Origin: Pedobacter sp. Leaf250
Lineage (GTDB): Bacteria; Bacteroidota; Bacteroidia; Sphingobacteriales; Sphingobacteriaceae
Direction of reading: 5' to 3'
Length of the DNA stretch: 55,197 bases
NCBI RefSeq assembly: GCF_920984735.1
Contig: NZ_CAKLBU010000028.1
Coordinates: 1 to 55,197 of the forward strand
Shown here: positions 44,601-53,492 of the stretch, one piece after another
Position numbering within the stretch: position 1 is the stretch's first letter
How the letters are laid out: every line of letters begins with the position of its first letter
Made by a program: the position numbers and the translations under genes
The notes under the pieces: model-generated
What the model was told of the DNA's origin: nothing
Seen by the model: the letters and a program-made list of their open reading frames with translations, nothing else
Databases searched by the model: none

Positions 44601-46162
44601 AACGGGTAAAACCTGAGCGAATAATTTCACCTGATAAAGGCTATAGCGAAAGATGGTGGCAATATGGAAGGAGAGCAGTTGATTTATATAGAACAATAAG
44701 TCCTTTAAATAGGTTTTTGGTTGTTCCATTGACAACAAAATATTTATCTTTTTCTTTTGTTGATCAAGAAATGGTTATTTCCCATGCAGCAGGTGCTGTT
44801 GCATTTGATAACTATGCTAATTTTTCTATAATTAGTAATACATTTCACGAACAGTGGGCTTGGTTATTAAGTTCAACAATGGGGGGGAATACTTTAAGAT
44901 ATACTCCCAGCTCAGCTTTGTCAACGTTCCCCTTTCCTGAAGGTCTAAATTCAGAAAGTATATCTAAACTTGAAAGTATTGGAGAACACTACCATGAGTA
45001 CCGTAGACAGTTGATGATTGGATTCCAATTTGGTCTGACTAAAACGTATAATCTTTTTCATTGTAGATCCATTAAATCAACTTATGTTGATGCAAAAGAC
45101 AAACAAGTAGTTGCCTTGCAAAATCACTTAGAAAAAGTGACTGATTCAATTTCTTTTGAAGGGGCTATTCAAGGCATTATCAGATTACGTGAATTACACC
45201 AAGAAATGGATGAAACAGTTTTAGGAGCATATCTTTGGCAAGATATTGACTTGCGCCATGATTTTTATGAAGTTGATTACTTACCGGAAAATGATCGTGT
45301 CCGTTACACAATTCACCCAGAAGCTCGAAAAGAGGTGTTAAAACGATTACTCCAGCTCAACCATAAAATTCACAAAGAGGAAGTCAACGCTGGGTTGTGG
45401 GAGAAGAAGAAGCCGGTCAAGAAAGAGAAGAAAGCTGAAACAAAAGGTATTAGAATAGAACACAAGAAAATAAATCAAGTATCGTTATTCGATATTGAAC
45501 AAAGTTTAGGTATGAAAGAATTTAGTTTGAATGAAGGGATTTATTCAGTTATTGATGCCGCTAATATCATCAAACAACCTGTGGATAAGATACGTAGATG
45601 GTTCAAAAAATTATCTGAAGTAGATTATGAAGGTTTAGATGGTACAGCTAAAACCGATATTGAAAAGCGTAGAATAAGTTTCCACGGATTAATTGAATTA
45701 GTTGTTATTGGTACACTATTAGAGAATGGCTCAAAAATTAGTGATGTAATTACAGCAAGAAAAAACTTAAAGGACATAACTTCTAAAGAATACCCCTTTG
45801 CAACTAACAATGTTAGAGATAATCTTAAAAAATCAGGTTCAAGTATAATTTTTCGAACATCACATGGAGATGTTACATTGGATGGAACAAGTCAATTTAA
45901 TTTAGACTTCATATATCTTTTCTTCGATGAAATAGTTTTCGAAAATGATATAGCTGTTCGAATTATGCCGGCAAAAGGCAATGGACAAATCATTATCGAT
46001 CCTAAGCTTGCGAGTGGTAAGCCCTCATTCATTAATCATTCAGACTTAGAGGTTGAAATGATTTTGGGCTTTTATGAAGATGAATCTTCAATAGATGAGC
46101 TTATGGAAAACTACAATTTGACTAAAAAGGAAATAGAATCTGCTTTAAGTTATGCATCATGA
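41678..46162 (+). CDS. DrmMI-like adenine-N6 methylase fused to a DUF433/VapB45-type antitoxin, 1494 aa
   Basis: Residues ~1-1240 form a large Eco57I/PglX-like methylase. SAM motif I is VACGSGHILLSAARRVGFEL (~490) and the catalytic motif is LGNPPFLGGKK (~752), with the preceding SGSHYTPEELVKPLI, as in type IIG and DISARM DrmMI enzymes. A linker KKKPVKKEKKAETKG (~1240-1255) leads to residues ~1282-1494, a complete DUF433 antitoxin. That part has a MerR-like winged HTH (YSVIDAANIIKQPVDKIRRW), GLIELVVIGTLLENGSKISD, then the DUF433 signature GKPSFINHSDLEV and YNLTKKEIESALSYA. The stop overlaps the ATG of the PIN-like gene by 4 bases. Fusion of methylase and antitoxin is unusual and could make loss of methylation expose a toxin. 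Confidence 0.85.
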   Translation: MNYSAISIQGNIFTSEILEKIRQEDTRFQGAKDFNLNQGDSVRDEINIAWSLATSHWNAFKQKRESLSLTDTGTTETRRYWILPLLQILGYDVSQSNAEIINDKSYAVSHRANNKDGFPIHVVGIQQSLDKKADIGGARLSPHALIQEYLNNTEHLYGFATNGAMLRVLRDATRLSRLSYVEFNLEQMMEEGLYVEFALLYRTLHSSRIANKKEENAESFIEWYHQEALSSGSRIRERLSQAVEQSILLLANGILENSNNESLRQQIDENKITPHQYYLHVLRSVYRILFLLVIEERKLIFPEKRDDELNRKRNVYYKFYSIQRLTYLVEKKVYIDPRKTDLWQSLLTTFHLFEYSDQGAKLGISALGSGLFAPNALGGLQDQLVNNETLLKVLRYLVTFENENRQLVRVNYADLDVEEFGSIYEGLLEYAPAITNYQFNFVKGDERSSSGSHYTPEELVKPLIVHSLDYLIADKLKEVDPEAGLLSLNICDVACGSGHILLSAARRVGFELAKYRSKEDQPTPSVLRIAIRDVIKSCIYGVDLNPLAVELCKVALWLEAHEPGQPMNFLDHHIKCGNAIVGLAHFEELENGIASEAFKALPGDEKEIATAFKKRNDFERKIKNQLITYNVEQIDDSLRGFQKSFQEFTSLPENSPEQIWAKEVAYNTLTNGKKWRRLKQLADLQVAQFFIPKTDVNKVKLTTQSQYIDYLKNGSQIIDRGAAMAVSEQKRFFHWFLEFPQVFQNGGFDCILGNPPFLGGKKISGAYGDQYLNFIKSYFEPSNGGLDLVVYFFRRIYQIVKKTGFQSLISTNTICQGDSRIGGLDYIVANNGSINFAIKSMKWPGLAAVDISLLTIYKGEWGANFNLNNKKVQKINSNLDDSETSYNPFPLSKNINKGFIGSYVLGSGFILSEAEAAEIISKDPKSKEVIQKFLNADDINTDIYQRPSRYIINFFDWNEKYSSENYPFCFKIIEERVKPERIISPDKGYSERWWQYGRRAVDLYRTISPLNRFLVVPLTTKYLSFSFVDQEMVISHAAGAVAFDNYANFSIISNTFHEQWAWLLSSTMGGNTLRYTPSSALSTFPFPEGLNSESISKLESIGEHYHEYRRQLMIGFQFGLTKTYNLFHCRSIKSTYVDAKDKQVVALQNHLEKVTDSISFEGAIQGIIRLRELHQEMDETVLGAYLWQDIDLRHDFYEVDYLPENDRVRYTIHPEARKEVLKRLLQLNHKIHKEEVNAGLWEKKKPVKKEKKAETKGIRIEHKKINQVSLFDIEQSLGMKEFSLNEGIYSVIDAANIIKQPVDKIRRWFKKLSEVDYEGLDGTAKTDIEKRRISFHGLIELVVIGTLLENGSKISDVITARKNLKDITSKEYPFATNNVRDNLKKSGSSIIFRTSHGDVTLDGTSQFNLDFIYLFFDEIVFENDIAVRIMPAKGNGQIIIDPKLASGKPSFINHSDLEVEMILGFYEDESSIDELMENYNLTKKEIESALSYAS

Positions 46163-46554
46163 GTAATTTAAAGATATACATTCATCCAAACTTTTCACCG
46201 AAAATTACCGCTATTCTTTATGAAATGCATCAATTACAAAAGGTAAAAAACATAGAAATAATCAAATGGCAGGGTCTCGATGAAGATAAAATTGATCTCA
46301 ACTCTTCAATTTTCTTAATGACTGATAAACAATCTAAGGGGTTGTCAGTAAGCACGTTGAAACATCACGAAAGTGGTTATAGAATAGTGGCTTGTAAATT
46401 GCCTAAAGATAAATATGATATGTTTGAGTTAGGGATGTCAGTTTTAAGAGTGTGGCCTTATATAATTGAGAGGTCAATAACTAATCAGAAGAAGTTTCTT
46501 TACACTTTTAATTATGGTGGCAAAAGATTAAATAACTTAAAATCCAAAAATTAA
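46159..46554 (+). CDS. PIN-like toxin (DUF5615/VapC45 type), 131 aa
   Basis: Coupled to the DUF433 antitoxin at the methylase C terminus by a 4-base overlap, as VapC45-type toxins are to their antitoxins. Pattern: NLKIYIHPNFSPKITAILYE, FLMTDKQSKG, RIVACKLPKDKYDMFELGMS and VLRVWPYIIERS. In the family the first strand normally carries an acidic residue (xxDxNLSP); here it is His (IHPNFSP), while the later Asp (MTDK) is kept. RNase activity may thus be altered. The assignment relies strongly on the DUF433 neighbour; a non-toxin role is possible. Confidence 0.6.
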   Translation: MSNLKIYIHPNFSPKITAILYEMHQLQKVKNIEIIKWQGLDEDKIDLNSSIFLMTDKQSKGLSVSTLKHHESGYRIVACKLPKDKYDMFELGMSVLRVWPYIIERSITNQKKFLYTFNYGGKRLNNLKSKN

Positions 46555-46562
46555 CAATTGCA

Positions 46563-46886
46563 ATGAATTTAAATCACATCTTAAAATCAATTAAAGAGTG
46601 CCATAACGGTGAACTAAATTTCAATAACAGAGAAGATCTAAACTGTTTTTTATATGAAAATACATGGTATCCGTTGAGAGCAGTAATTAATAATGCATCG
46701 GCTCTTGCTCAAGATGGTGTAGAATATACCAAAGACAAGGCGTTAGTTAAGCTTTTGGAATTCTTTCCATATGTTAAAATAAAGCAAATCAATATTCAAG
46801 AAAATATTTTGCCAAAGTTAAGTGATTCAGAAAAGCTCGAAGAAATAGCTGTTTTATCTAATATGATTAATAAGCTTACACATTAG
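46563..46886 (+). CDS. hypothetical protein in the defence operon, 107 aa
   Basis: Unrecognised. Soluble, with an N-terminal helix (LNHILKSIKECHNGE), an aromatic patch FLYENTWYPLRAVINNAS and FFPYVKIKQINIQENIL. The central patch recalls N-terminal domains that accompany some nuclease or NTPase defence proteins ('YPxRAVxxxA...L'), but I am not sure. It lies 8 bp after the PIN-like gene and 54 bp before the DUF6361 gene. Either a third component of the toxin unit or an accessory of the nuclease module. Confidence 0.55.
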   Translation: MNLNHILKSIKECHNGELNFNNREDLNCFLYENTWYPLRAVINNASALAQDGVEYTKDKALVKLLEFFPYVKIKQINIQENILPKLSDSEKLEEIAVLSNMINKLTH

Positions 46887-46940
46887 AGAAGAATATAGCA
46901 GAAGTAATGGTAACTCGTTCTTTAACTTAAAGATTAAATT

Positions 46941-48173
46941 ATGGCTACGGGATTAGGGTGGATAGATTTTTCTAGAGAGCATAGAGATAGAGTTTTCTCG
47001 GTTATAGATATGCTTGGTGAACCAGGTACTGTTGACGAACTTGGAATTGGTGTAATTAGAGACGCTCTTGCAGATTGTTTATTTCCTGGAGTTTCAACAA
47101 TTCAAACACGACCAAAATACTTTATAATAATATCTAATATTATTTTAGCATACGTGAGGGAGCACCAAAAGGGTTCAGTAGTTTCTACTTTAGCTAAATG
47201 GTTAAATGAGAAAGAGAATGACGTAATGCACAGTTTAGCAAAGCATTACAACTATAAAGAAAATAACGGTGTCATAGGGATAAATGTGGCAAAAAATAAT
47301 GGAGAATTAGCGAGGAAAGCTTCCTCTGTATATTGGAACGGTTTAAGAACCCATGGTATTATTGAAACTAATTATTCTCTTGCTGAATATTTGAATAGAA
47401 ATGATTTATCGGAAATTTCTAAAACACTTTATCGAGAACATCAATCTGATGATAAAGATACGGGTTCTGAATATGATTTGTTTAACCTGAAAATACCCTC
47501 ATTTTCATTACTTGAACAGGGTGATTTAACTATGGATTTATCTATAGAAGAAGCCAGCTTTTTAAAAGACCAACTTAAAACTGACTTGAGGGAGAAAAAG
47601 CAAATAGATAATTTATTGAAATATATTCTTTCATTCGACGAATTAGCCGATTTAACAATAGCCACAACAAGTTTTAAAGATTTAGGTGAAATTTTATTAA
47701 ATAGGGAAGAACTCCCACTAAAAACAAAGTCATTTCTAAATTTAGCTTTGAATTTTGATTTTATTATTCATGGCGCTCATATTAGATATAACATAATGTT
47801 ACACCAACGAGCTGGCGAAACTGATTTTACAACTATATGGGATGAATGGTTAGCTGAATTGTCGATTAGAAAAGCTAAAATAGCAACATTTGATATTGAT
47901 TTTTTATTTAATGAAATAGCAACTAGGACAAAAATAAGCACACGCAGATTTATTTATAATTGGTATAACGAAATAATGCAGACGTCTATTTCTGAGGAAA
48001 GATTAGATAAACTAGTATACAATCAAGAATTAACAAATAAAGGTTCTAAATCAAAATTAAATTCTAAGTCTGAAGAATTTTCTGGATGGATTGGAATACA
48101 AGAACTAAGCTATCGTTTTGTGCAAGCAAAAAGATTGGTTGAAGACATCACAAATGGCTTAAAAAATGCTTGA
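46941..48173 (+). CDS. DUF6361-family protein, 410 aa
   Basis: Family signature at the N terminus: LGWIDFSREHRDRVFSVIDM, ELGIGVIRDALADCLFPGVS and TIQTRPKYFIIISNIILAYV, all typical of DUF6361 proteins, which occur in defence islands beside phospholipase D-like and helicase genes. Function unknown. The remainder is helical and charged. The 54-bp gap upstream is the largest in the operon and could hold an internal promoter. The stop overlaps the phospholipase D-like gene by 8 bp, so DUF6361, PLD and helicase form a tight sub-module. Confidence 0.8.
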   Translation: MATGLGWIDFSREHRDRVFSVIDMLGEPGTVDELGIGVIRDALADCLFPGVSTIQTRPKYFIIISNIILAYVREHQKGSVVSTLAKWLNEKENDVMHSLAKHYNYKENNGVIGINVAKNNGELARKASSVYWNGLRTHGIIETNYSLAEYLNRNDLSEISKTLYREHQSDDKDTGSEYDLFNLKIPSFSLLEQGDLTMDLSIEEASFLKDQLKTDLREKKQIDNLLKYILSFDELADLTIATTSFKDLGEILLNREELPLKTKSFLNLALNFDFIIHGAHIRYNIMLHQRAGETDFTTIWDEWLAELSIRKAKIATFDIDFLFNEIATRTKISTRRFIYNWYNEIMQTSISEERLDKLVYNQELTNKGSKSKLNSKSEEFSGWIGIQELSYRFVQAKRLVEDITNGLKNA

Positions 48174-49947
48174 TTTTAAAAAAAACAGACTAACATATTC
48201 CGATTTACTCTCACCACCTGAAGGATATGAATTAACCAAAGCAATTGGTACAAGCTATTCGTTAGATCTTTATGCGCTTTTGGCCATTCCTGTTGCAATG
48301 TTTTATGCGAAATCATTAGAGGGAAATTTTACTCAAAATCGTTATGATGTTCTCGATGCAATAAGAATGAGTAATGAAAAGGTGACATTATTTTGTCAAC
48401 GAGGAAAGATTCATGCTCCAGATTCATACAGTAGTTTGCTAGCTTTTGTAGAAGAATGTATTGTAGAAGTTTTACCACCACATTTTGCGGCATCATTTCA
48501 TCCCAAAATATGGGTGCTCCGATTTGAAAAAAAGAAAAATGTTGTTTACAGACTTGCTGTACTAAGCAGAAACCTAACATTTGATCGGTCTTGGGATATC
48601 TCATATTTCACAGAAGGTAAACCGCAAGAAAATGAAACTAAAAATGGTAAAAAACTGGCTTCCTATTTAACATATTTACATGATTATGCTGGGAAACAAA
48701 AGGATATTAAGTTTCTTAGGGAATTAACAAAAGTTGATTTTGAGTTGCCTGTAAACTTCCTATCTACTGATTTGTATCCTATTGTTGGATTTAATAATGA
48801 ATCCGCTAATTATCCTAATCCATTAACTTTAGCACATTATGATGAGTTACTTATCATTTCTCCATTTTTAGATGCGAAGACTATAAACTTATTAAAAGCC
48901 AATAACAAGAAGATTGTTTTATTCTCTCGAAAAGATGAGCTAGACAAAATAGAAGAAGATGTATTAAAGAATGATGAAGTTTATTATTTCAACAAGGACA
49001 TTAGAGATGGCGAATTTAAGATAGATTCTGAAGACAAATTATGTTTTTATCAAGACTTACACGCAAAAATTTTTATTGGAAAAAGAGGTAGATTAACTGA
49101 TTGGTTTATTGGTTCGGCTAACTGTTCGCAACCAGCACTTGATAGGAATGTGGAGTTTTTAATAAAAAATAGCTCCAAGTCTTCAAAAGTTGATTTCCAA
49201 TCGATAAAAGAGCAACTAACAAATAAGGAAAGTCAAGTATTTTTCCCTTATCAGTATGTCATGCAAGAATTAGATATTGAAAAAGAAAATCTTGAAAAAG
49301 AACTACGGAAACTCAATCACGAAATCAGCAAGACACATTTTAAAGGAGTTGTTAGTGAACGAGAAAATCAGCTAACTTTTGATCTAAGCATTGTGGTTGA
49401 CCTTTCTAAGATTCAGTCCAATCCGAAACTTAAGATAAAGATTTCACTTTTACATAGAACTGAATCTGGCGATGAACTTACCTTATCCGAGATAAATACT
49501 GTTTTATTTCAAAATATAGCATTAACTCAATTATCAAAATTTGTTATTGTCGAAATTTTGATTGAAGATAAATGTGAAAATAAACTGGTTGTTAAAGTTC
49601 ATTTTGAAGACTTTCCCAATGAACGGGATAATGTCATTTTTAATCAATTGATAAATAGTAAACATTCTTTTTATCAATACTTGCAATTTCTTTTAAGTCC
49701 AGATGAATTTGAAGGTCTAATAAATATGGATCAAAATGAAATTCATGGAAATGCTAATTCGAACTTGAATAATAAGAATGGACTTGACTTTCCAATATAT
49801 GAATATCTAATGAAAGCAGCTTCGAGAAGCCCTAGAAAGTTAAAAGAAATTAATCAAATTATGAATAGGATGGAAAAGCTAAATAGTGAGATTTTAGCCG
49901 ATTTTAAGCCTATTTGGGAAGTTTTTAAAGAATTTGCAAATGATTGA
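48166..49947 (+). CDS. phospholipase D-like nuclease with two HKD motifs, 593 aa
   Basis: Two HxK half-sites in one chain, as in PLD-superfamily nucleases: FHPKIWVLRF (~108) followed by SRNLTFDRSWD, and DLHAKIFIGKRG (~299) followed by GSANCSQPALDRNVEFL. They define residues ~1-360. The C-terminal ~230 residues have a coiled-coil stretch (DIEKENLEKELRKLNHE) and beta-rich segments without a named fold. DISARM has a PLD nuclease too (DrmC), but that protein is ~250 residues; this one is much larger and more like PLD domains partnered with helicases. Overlaps both neighbours. Confidence 0.82.
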   Translation: MLDFKKNRLTYSDLLSPPEGYELTKAIGTSYSLDLYALLAIPVAMFYAKSLEGNFTQNRYDVLDAIRMSNEKVTLFCQRGKIHAPDSYSSLLAFVEECIVEVLPPHFAASFHPKIWVLRFEKKKNVVYRLAVLSRNLTFDRSWDISYFTEGKPQENETKNGKKLASYLTYLHDYAGKQKDIKFLRELTKVDFELPVNFLSTDLYPIVGFNNESANYPNPLTLAHYDELLIISPFLDAKTINLLKANNKKIVLFSRKDELDKIEEDVLKNDEVYYFNKDIRDGEFKIDSEDKLCFYQDLHAKIFIGKRGRLTDWFIGSANCSQPALDRNVEFLIKNSSKSSKVDFQSIKEQLTNKESQVFFPYQYVMQELDIEKENLEKELRKLNHEISKTHFKGVVSERENQLTFDLSIVVDLSKIQSNPKLKIKISLLHRTESGDELTLSEINTVLFQNIALTQLSKFVIVEILIEDKCENKLVVKVHFEDFPNERDNVIFNQLINSKHSFYQYLQFLLSPDEFEGLINMDQNEIHGNANSNLNNKNGLDFPIYEYLMKAASRSPRKLKEINQIMNRMEKLNSEILADFKPIWEVFKEFAND

Positions 49948-52900
49948 TTCTATAAATCAGCAAGTTATTGAGATTGAGAATACGTTGAAGGATTTTCAAG
50001 CAGCAACTGTCAATTACGTTATTAATCAATTTTTTGAAAAGGACAGAAAAAAGATTCTTGTTGCTGATGAGGTGGGTCTGGGTAAAACTATAATTGCGAA
50101 AGGTGTCTTGCTAAAAGCCCTGCAAAGAAATTATGTTCCTAATAAACCATATAACGTAATTTACATTTGCTCAAATCAAGTTCTCGCTCATCAAAACATT
50201 AAAAAGCTTAATCCATTTAAAGAAAATGCAAATCCTGTTAATAGATTAATTTTTTTAGCTTTCGAACCCATACCAAGCAGTCAACCCCTTAGCTTAAGTA
50301 CGCTCACTCCCTCAACATCGTTTCAAATTACAAATAGTGTAGGCGTTAAAGAAGAAAGGGCAATCATATTTCAGCTGCTTTTTAACTTTACTTTCTTCAA
50401 GAATAGAGAATCTGTGTTAAGGGGATTATTTAAAGGTAATAATCAGATCTCAGAAGCAAATTGGAACTACTTATTAGATACTTATAAACCTAAGTTAAGA
50501 TTGGGACTTTCTGCAAAGTTTAAGTCGCATCTCCAACATATTAAATTTTCATTTAATCGTTTTCCATTAACTTATAGTTATTTAAATACAAGTTCAGATT
50601 TAAATTTGTGGGAAGCAATTCGCAGACTTTGCGATAAACTTCATCAAAACGAAGACAATAACTCCCTTAGATTTTCATATGAAATTGTACGAGCACTTCG
50701 ATATGAATTAACCCAGGTCTGCGTTTCTTTTCTTGATGCTGATTTATTTATTTTAGATGAATTTCAAAGATTTAAAACTTTATTAGACGGAGATGATGAA
50801 TCAGAAGCATCAGAAATCGCAAAGGCTGTTTTAAGAGATAGCGATACCAGAGTTCTACTATTGTCCGCAACTCCCTTTAAGCCTTTCACTACTAAGCTTG
50901 AGGAAATGAAAGGAGAAGCACACTTTGATGAATTTAGGAAGCTTATTGTTTATTTAGGCGGGGAAAATGGCAATAAATTATGGGAAGATATTAGAAGGGA
51001 TCAGGAAGCTTTTTTTGAACTTCTTAGATTTCCAAAAACAGCAATTGAAAATATTGATGCAGCAGTCACCACTAAAAATAGTTTGCAGAAGCGATTAAAA
51101 AATTTAATAAGTCGCAATGAGAGAATGAGTGTGTCATTGGAACATGATAACATGATATCGATGAATACGTTCAACAAAATGACTGTCATTAAAGATGATA
51201 TAAATAACTTTATTGCGGTTGATCAAATAACCGAAACATTAAAAGAGTTATCATTAAGAAAATCAAAGATGTTCGGCTCAACAATTGAATTTTCCAAATC
51301 AACTCCATATCCGTTATCTTATTTAAGAGGATATAAACTTCATGAATCTTTACAGGAGTTTAAAGAAAATAACACCCTTAAAAATGTCATTAAAAAGCAT
51401 AAAGAATCGTTTATTGATTTTAATAAAATTAAGCAATACAAACCAGTAGGTTTGTCAAATGACAACCCAACTTACCCAAATGGCAAACTACGGATGCTTG
51501 CTGAAGAATGTTTTGAAGATAATGGCCATCTCTTATTATGGGTGCCACCTTCTAAGCCGTATTATAAACAATTTGGATCATTCAAAAACAGTACTAACTT
51601 TTCTAAAATTTTAGTTTTTTCGGGTTGGGTTATGGTTCCTAGAGCAATTTCAACGCTAATTTCATATGAAGCAGAGAGACGAACTATCGGAAAGGAAGAT
51701 TTTAGTAAAAATCAAGAGCAACATAAAAGGTCCTATTTTTCCAAAGAGGGGAAACGTCATCCTAGGCCTTTAATTACCTTTCCTTCTAAAGAGGATTCAT
51801 TACACATGACCAATGTTTGTTTAACTTATCCTTCTTGGACTTTAAATAAATGGATTTTAGAAAGAAATCCATTTGATGAGCAGGATGTTGAATATTCAAA
51901 TGTAAAACTAAAGGCTGCTGAAAAGATTCGTTATGAATTAGAAAAATTAAATATTGAAGATAAATTTTCAAAAGACACTAAGCATGATGTGAGGTGGTAT
52001 TGGATTTTACCTGCATTACTTGATCATTTAAATAATAATGATACGTTAGTTGCTTTGCTTGTTAAAACAGAATCAGGTGGCAAATTGAAGCATTACCAAA
52101 CTTTGAATGATACAATTTGTAAAGCTTTAGAAGGAACACTTGATGATTTAGGTTTGTTTCCAATGGATATCTATGATGTTCTGGCCGATATAACACTTGC
52201 TTCGCCGGCTTCAACAGCATTGAGGGCCCTGACTAAAATTTTTGATGATTCCTTGGAGACATCATTATCTCACGGGGCATACAATATTGCAGAGGGATTT
52301 ATAAGCTTATTTAATAAGCCTGAGTCTATTGCTGTAGTTAGGCTTTCGGTAGACGATCAATTTTATTGGAAACAAATTCTTGAATATTCTGCTTCAGGTA
52401 ATATTCAATCGCTATTGGATGAATATATCTATTTACTTAAAGAATGTGAAGGTAAAAATACCATAGAAGAAATTTCGGATGGCATAGCAATGGTTCTCAA
52501 AATAAAAAGTACAAGTATTAAAGTTGATGATAAGAATACTTTTTTCACTGGTGAGTCAAAAGAGATGCGATGTCATTTTGCAATTAGTTATGGAGATCAA
52601 AAAATTTCTACTGAAAGTGGTAGTGACAGAATGGTTAATGTTAGGGAAGTATTCAATTCACCTTTCCGCCCTTTTGTGTTAACATCTACTTCTGTAGGAC
52701 AAGAGGGGTTAGATTTTCATTATTACTGCAGAAAAATATTTCATTGGAATTTACCACACAATCCAGTTGATTTAGAGCAAAGGGAGGGTAGGATAAATAG
52801 ATATAAGGCTTTTGTTATACGGAAAAACTTAGCTGAAATGACAAAGCATTCTACCCTAAATAATCAGAAGAAAAATATTTGGGCTGAAATCTTTAAAAAT

Positions 52901-53191
52901 GCAGTTAATGATATTAAGAAACCTGGAGATTCTGATCTAATTCCATTCTGGTATTTAAACGAAGCTAATATAAAAATTGAACGTTTCGTTCCAATTCATG
53001 AGTTAAGTAAAGATCAATCCAAATTTAATTCATTAAAAGAATCTTTGGCATTGTATAGACTTACCTTTGGACAACCAAGACAAGAAGAACTTTTAGACGC
53101 AATGAAGAATTCTGGGCTTTCATCCGAAGAAATTAATATTTTAAGGAGTTCATTGATGTTAAATTTAAGCCAATTAGAAACAAAAATCTAG
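49940..53191 (+). CDS. SF2 (SNF2/RapA-like) helicase, 1083 aa
   Basis: Last gene of the operon. Motif I is VADEVGLGKTIIAKG (~41), motif II LDEFQRFK (~272, DEFQ rather than DEAH), motif III LLLSATPFKPF (~310), then motifs V-VI TSVGQEGLDFHYYCRKIFHW and DLEQREGRINRYKA (~946). A ~600-residue insertion lies between the two RecA lobes, a length seen in helicases coupled to PLD nucleases. The ATG at 49940 overlaps the PLD stop by 8 bp; a TTG two codons earlier is the alternative. It probably moves DNA for the PLD nuclease. Confidence 0.83.
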   Translation: MIDSINQQVIEIENTLKDFQAATVNYVINQFFEKDRKKILVADEVGLGKTIIAKGVLLKALQRNYVPNKPYNVIYICSNQVLAHQNIKKLNPFKENANPVNRLIFLAFEPIPSSQPLSLSTLTPSTSFQITNSVGVKEERAIIFQLLFNFTFFKNRESVLRGLFKGNNQISEANWNYLLDTYKPKLRLGLSAKFKSHLQHIKFSFNRFPLTYSYLNTSSDLNLWEAIRRLCDKLHQNEDNNSLRFSYEIVRALRYELTQVCVSFLDADLFILDEFQRFKTLLDGDDESEASEIAKAVLRDSDTRVLLLSATPFKPFTTKLEEMKGEAHFDEFRKLIVYLGGENGNKLWEDIRRDQEAFFELLRFPKTAIENIDAAVTTKNSLQKRLKNLISRNERMSVSLEHDNMISMNTFNKMTVIKDDINNFIAVDQITETLKELSLRKSKMFGSTIEFSKSTPYPLSYLRGYKLHESLQEFKENNTLKNVIKKHKESFIDFNKIKQYKPVGLSNDNPTYPNGKLRMLAEECFEDNGHLLLWVPPSKPYYKQFGSFKNSTNFSKILVFSGWVMVPRAISTLISYEAERRTIGKEDFSKNQEQHKRSYFSKEGKRHPRPLITFPSKEDSLHMTNVCLTYPSWTLNKWILERNPFDEQDVEYSNVKLKAAEKIRYELEKLNIEDKFSKDTKHDVRWYWILPALLDHLNNNDTLVALLVKTESGGKLKHYQTLNDTICKALEGTLDDLGLFPMDIYDVLADITLASPASTALRALTKIFDDSLETSLSHGAYNIAEGFISLFNKPESIAVVRLSVDDQFYWKQILEYSASGNIQSLLDEYIYLLKECEGKNTIEEISDGIAMVLKIKSTSIKVDDKNTFFTGESKEMRCHFAISYGDQKISTESGSDRMVNVREVFNSPFRPFVLTSTSVGQEGLDFHYYCRKIFHWNLPHNPVDLEQREGRINRYKAFVIRKNLAEMTKHSTLNNQKKNIWAEIFKNAVNDIKKPGDSDLIPFWYLNEANIKIERFVPIHELSKDQSKFNSLKESLALYRLTFGQPRQEELLDAMKNSGLSSEEINILRSSLMLNLSQLETKI

Positions 53192-53492
53192 AGGTTATTG
53201 CATCTAGTGGATAATATTATATTTTTGCTCACCATGAGAAAAACACATAACATACTATTAGCATTGCGATTGTGTCTGGAGCGTAGTAGTTGCAAGCCAG
53301 AATGTTGTGCATTGTGATTAAAAAAAGCAATTTCTAAAGGTTGAATTTTGTAGTTATGAATGGTTAGACTATCAAGTACAGATTTGAACATTTAATTGAA
53401 AATATTTATTAATTTCCTGAGCCACATAGGTTGAGCATTTATTTGTTTCTGAATCTAAATATTATTTCAGGATAGTAAAAATTTAGCAAGTT
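53192..53492. other. gene-free boundary region
   Basis: 301 bp after the operon. No convincing gene; a minus-strand ORF here is low-complexity. No terminator hairpin was found after the last gene. It is the junction to the mobile-element genes. Confidence 0.4.

Noticed and set aside
33711..53191. Calling the operon a BREX or Dpd system
   Set aside because: No PglZ phosphatase, BrxC ATPase or BrxL for BREX, and no TGT-like DpdA or preQ0 genes for Dpd.
53188..53391. 67-codon minus-strand ORF after the big operon
   Set aside because: Low-complexity reading of AT-rich intergenic DNA overlapping the helicase stop.
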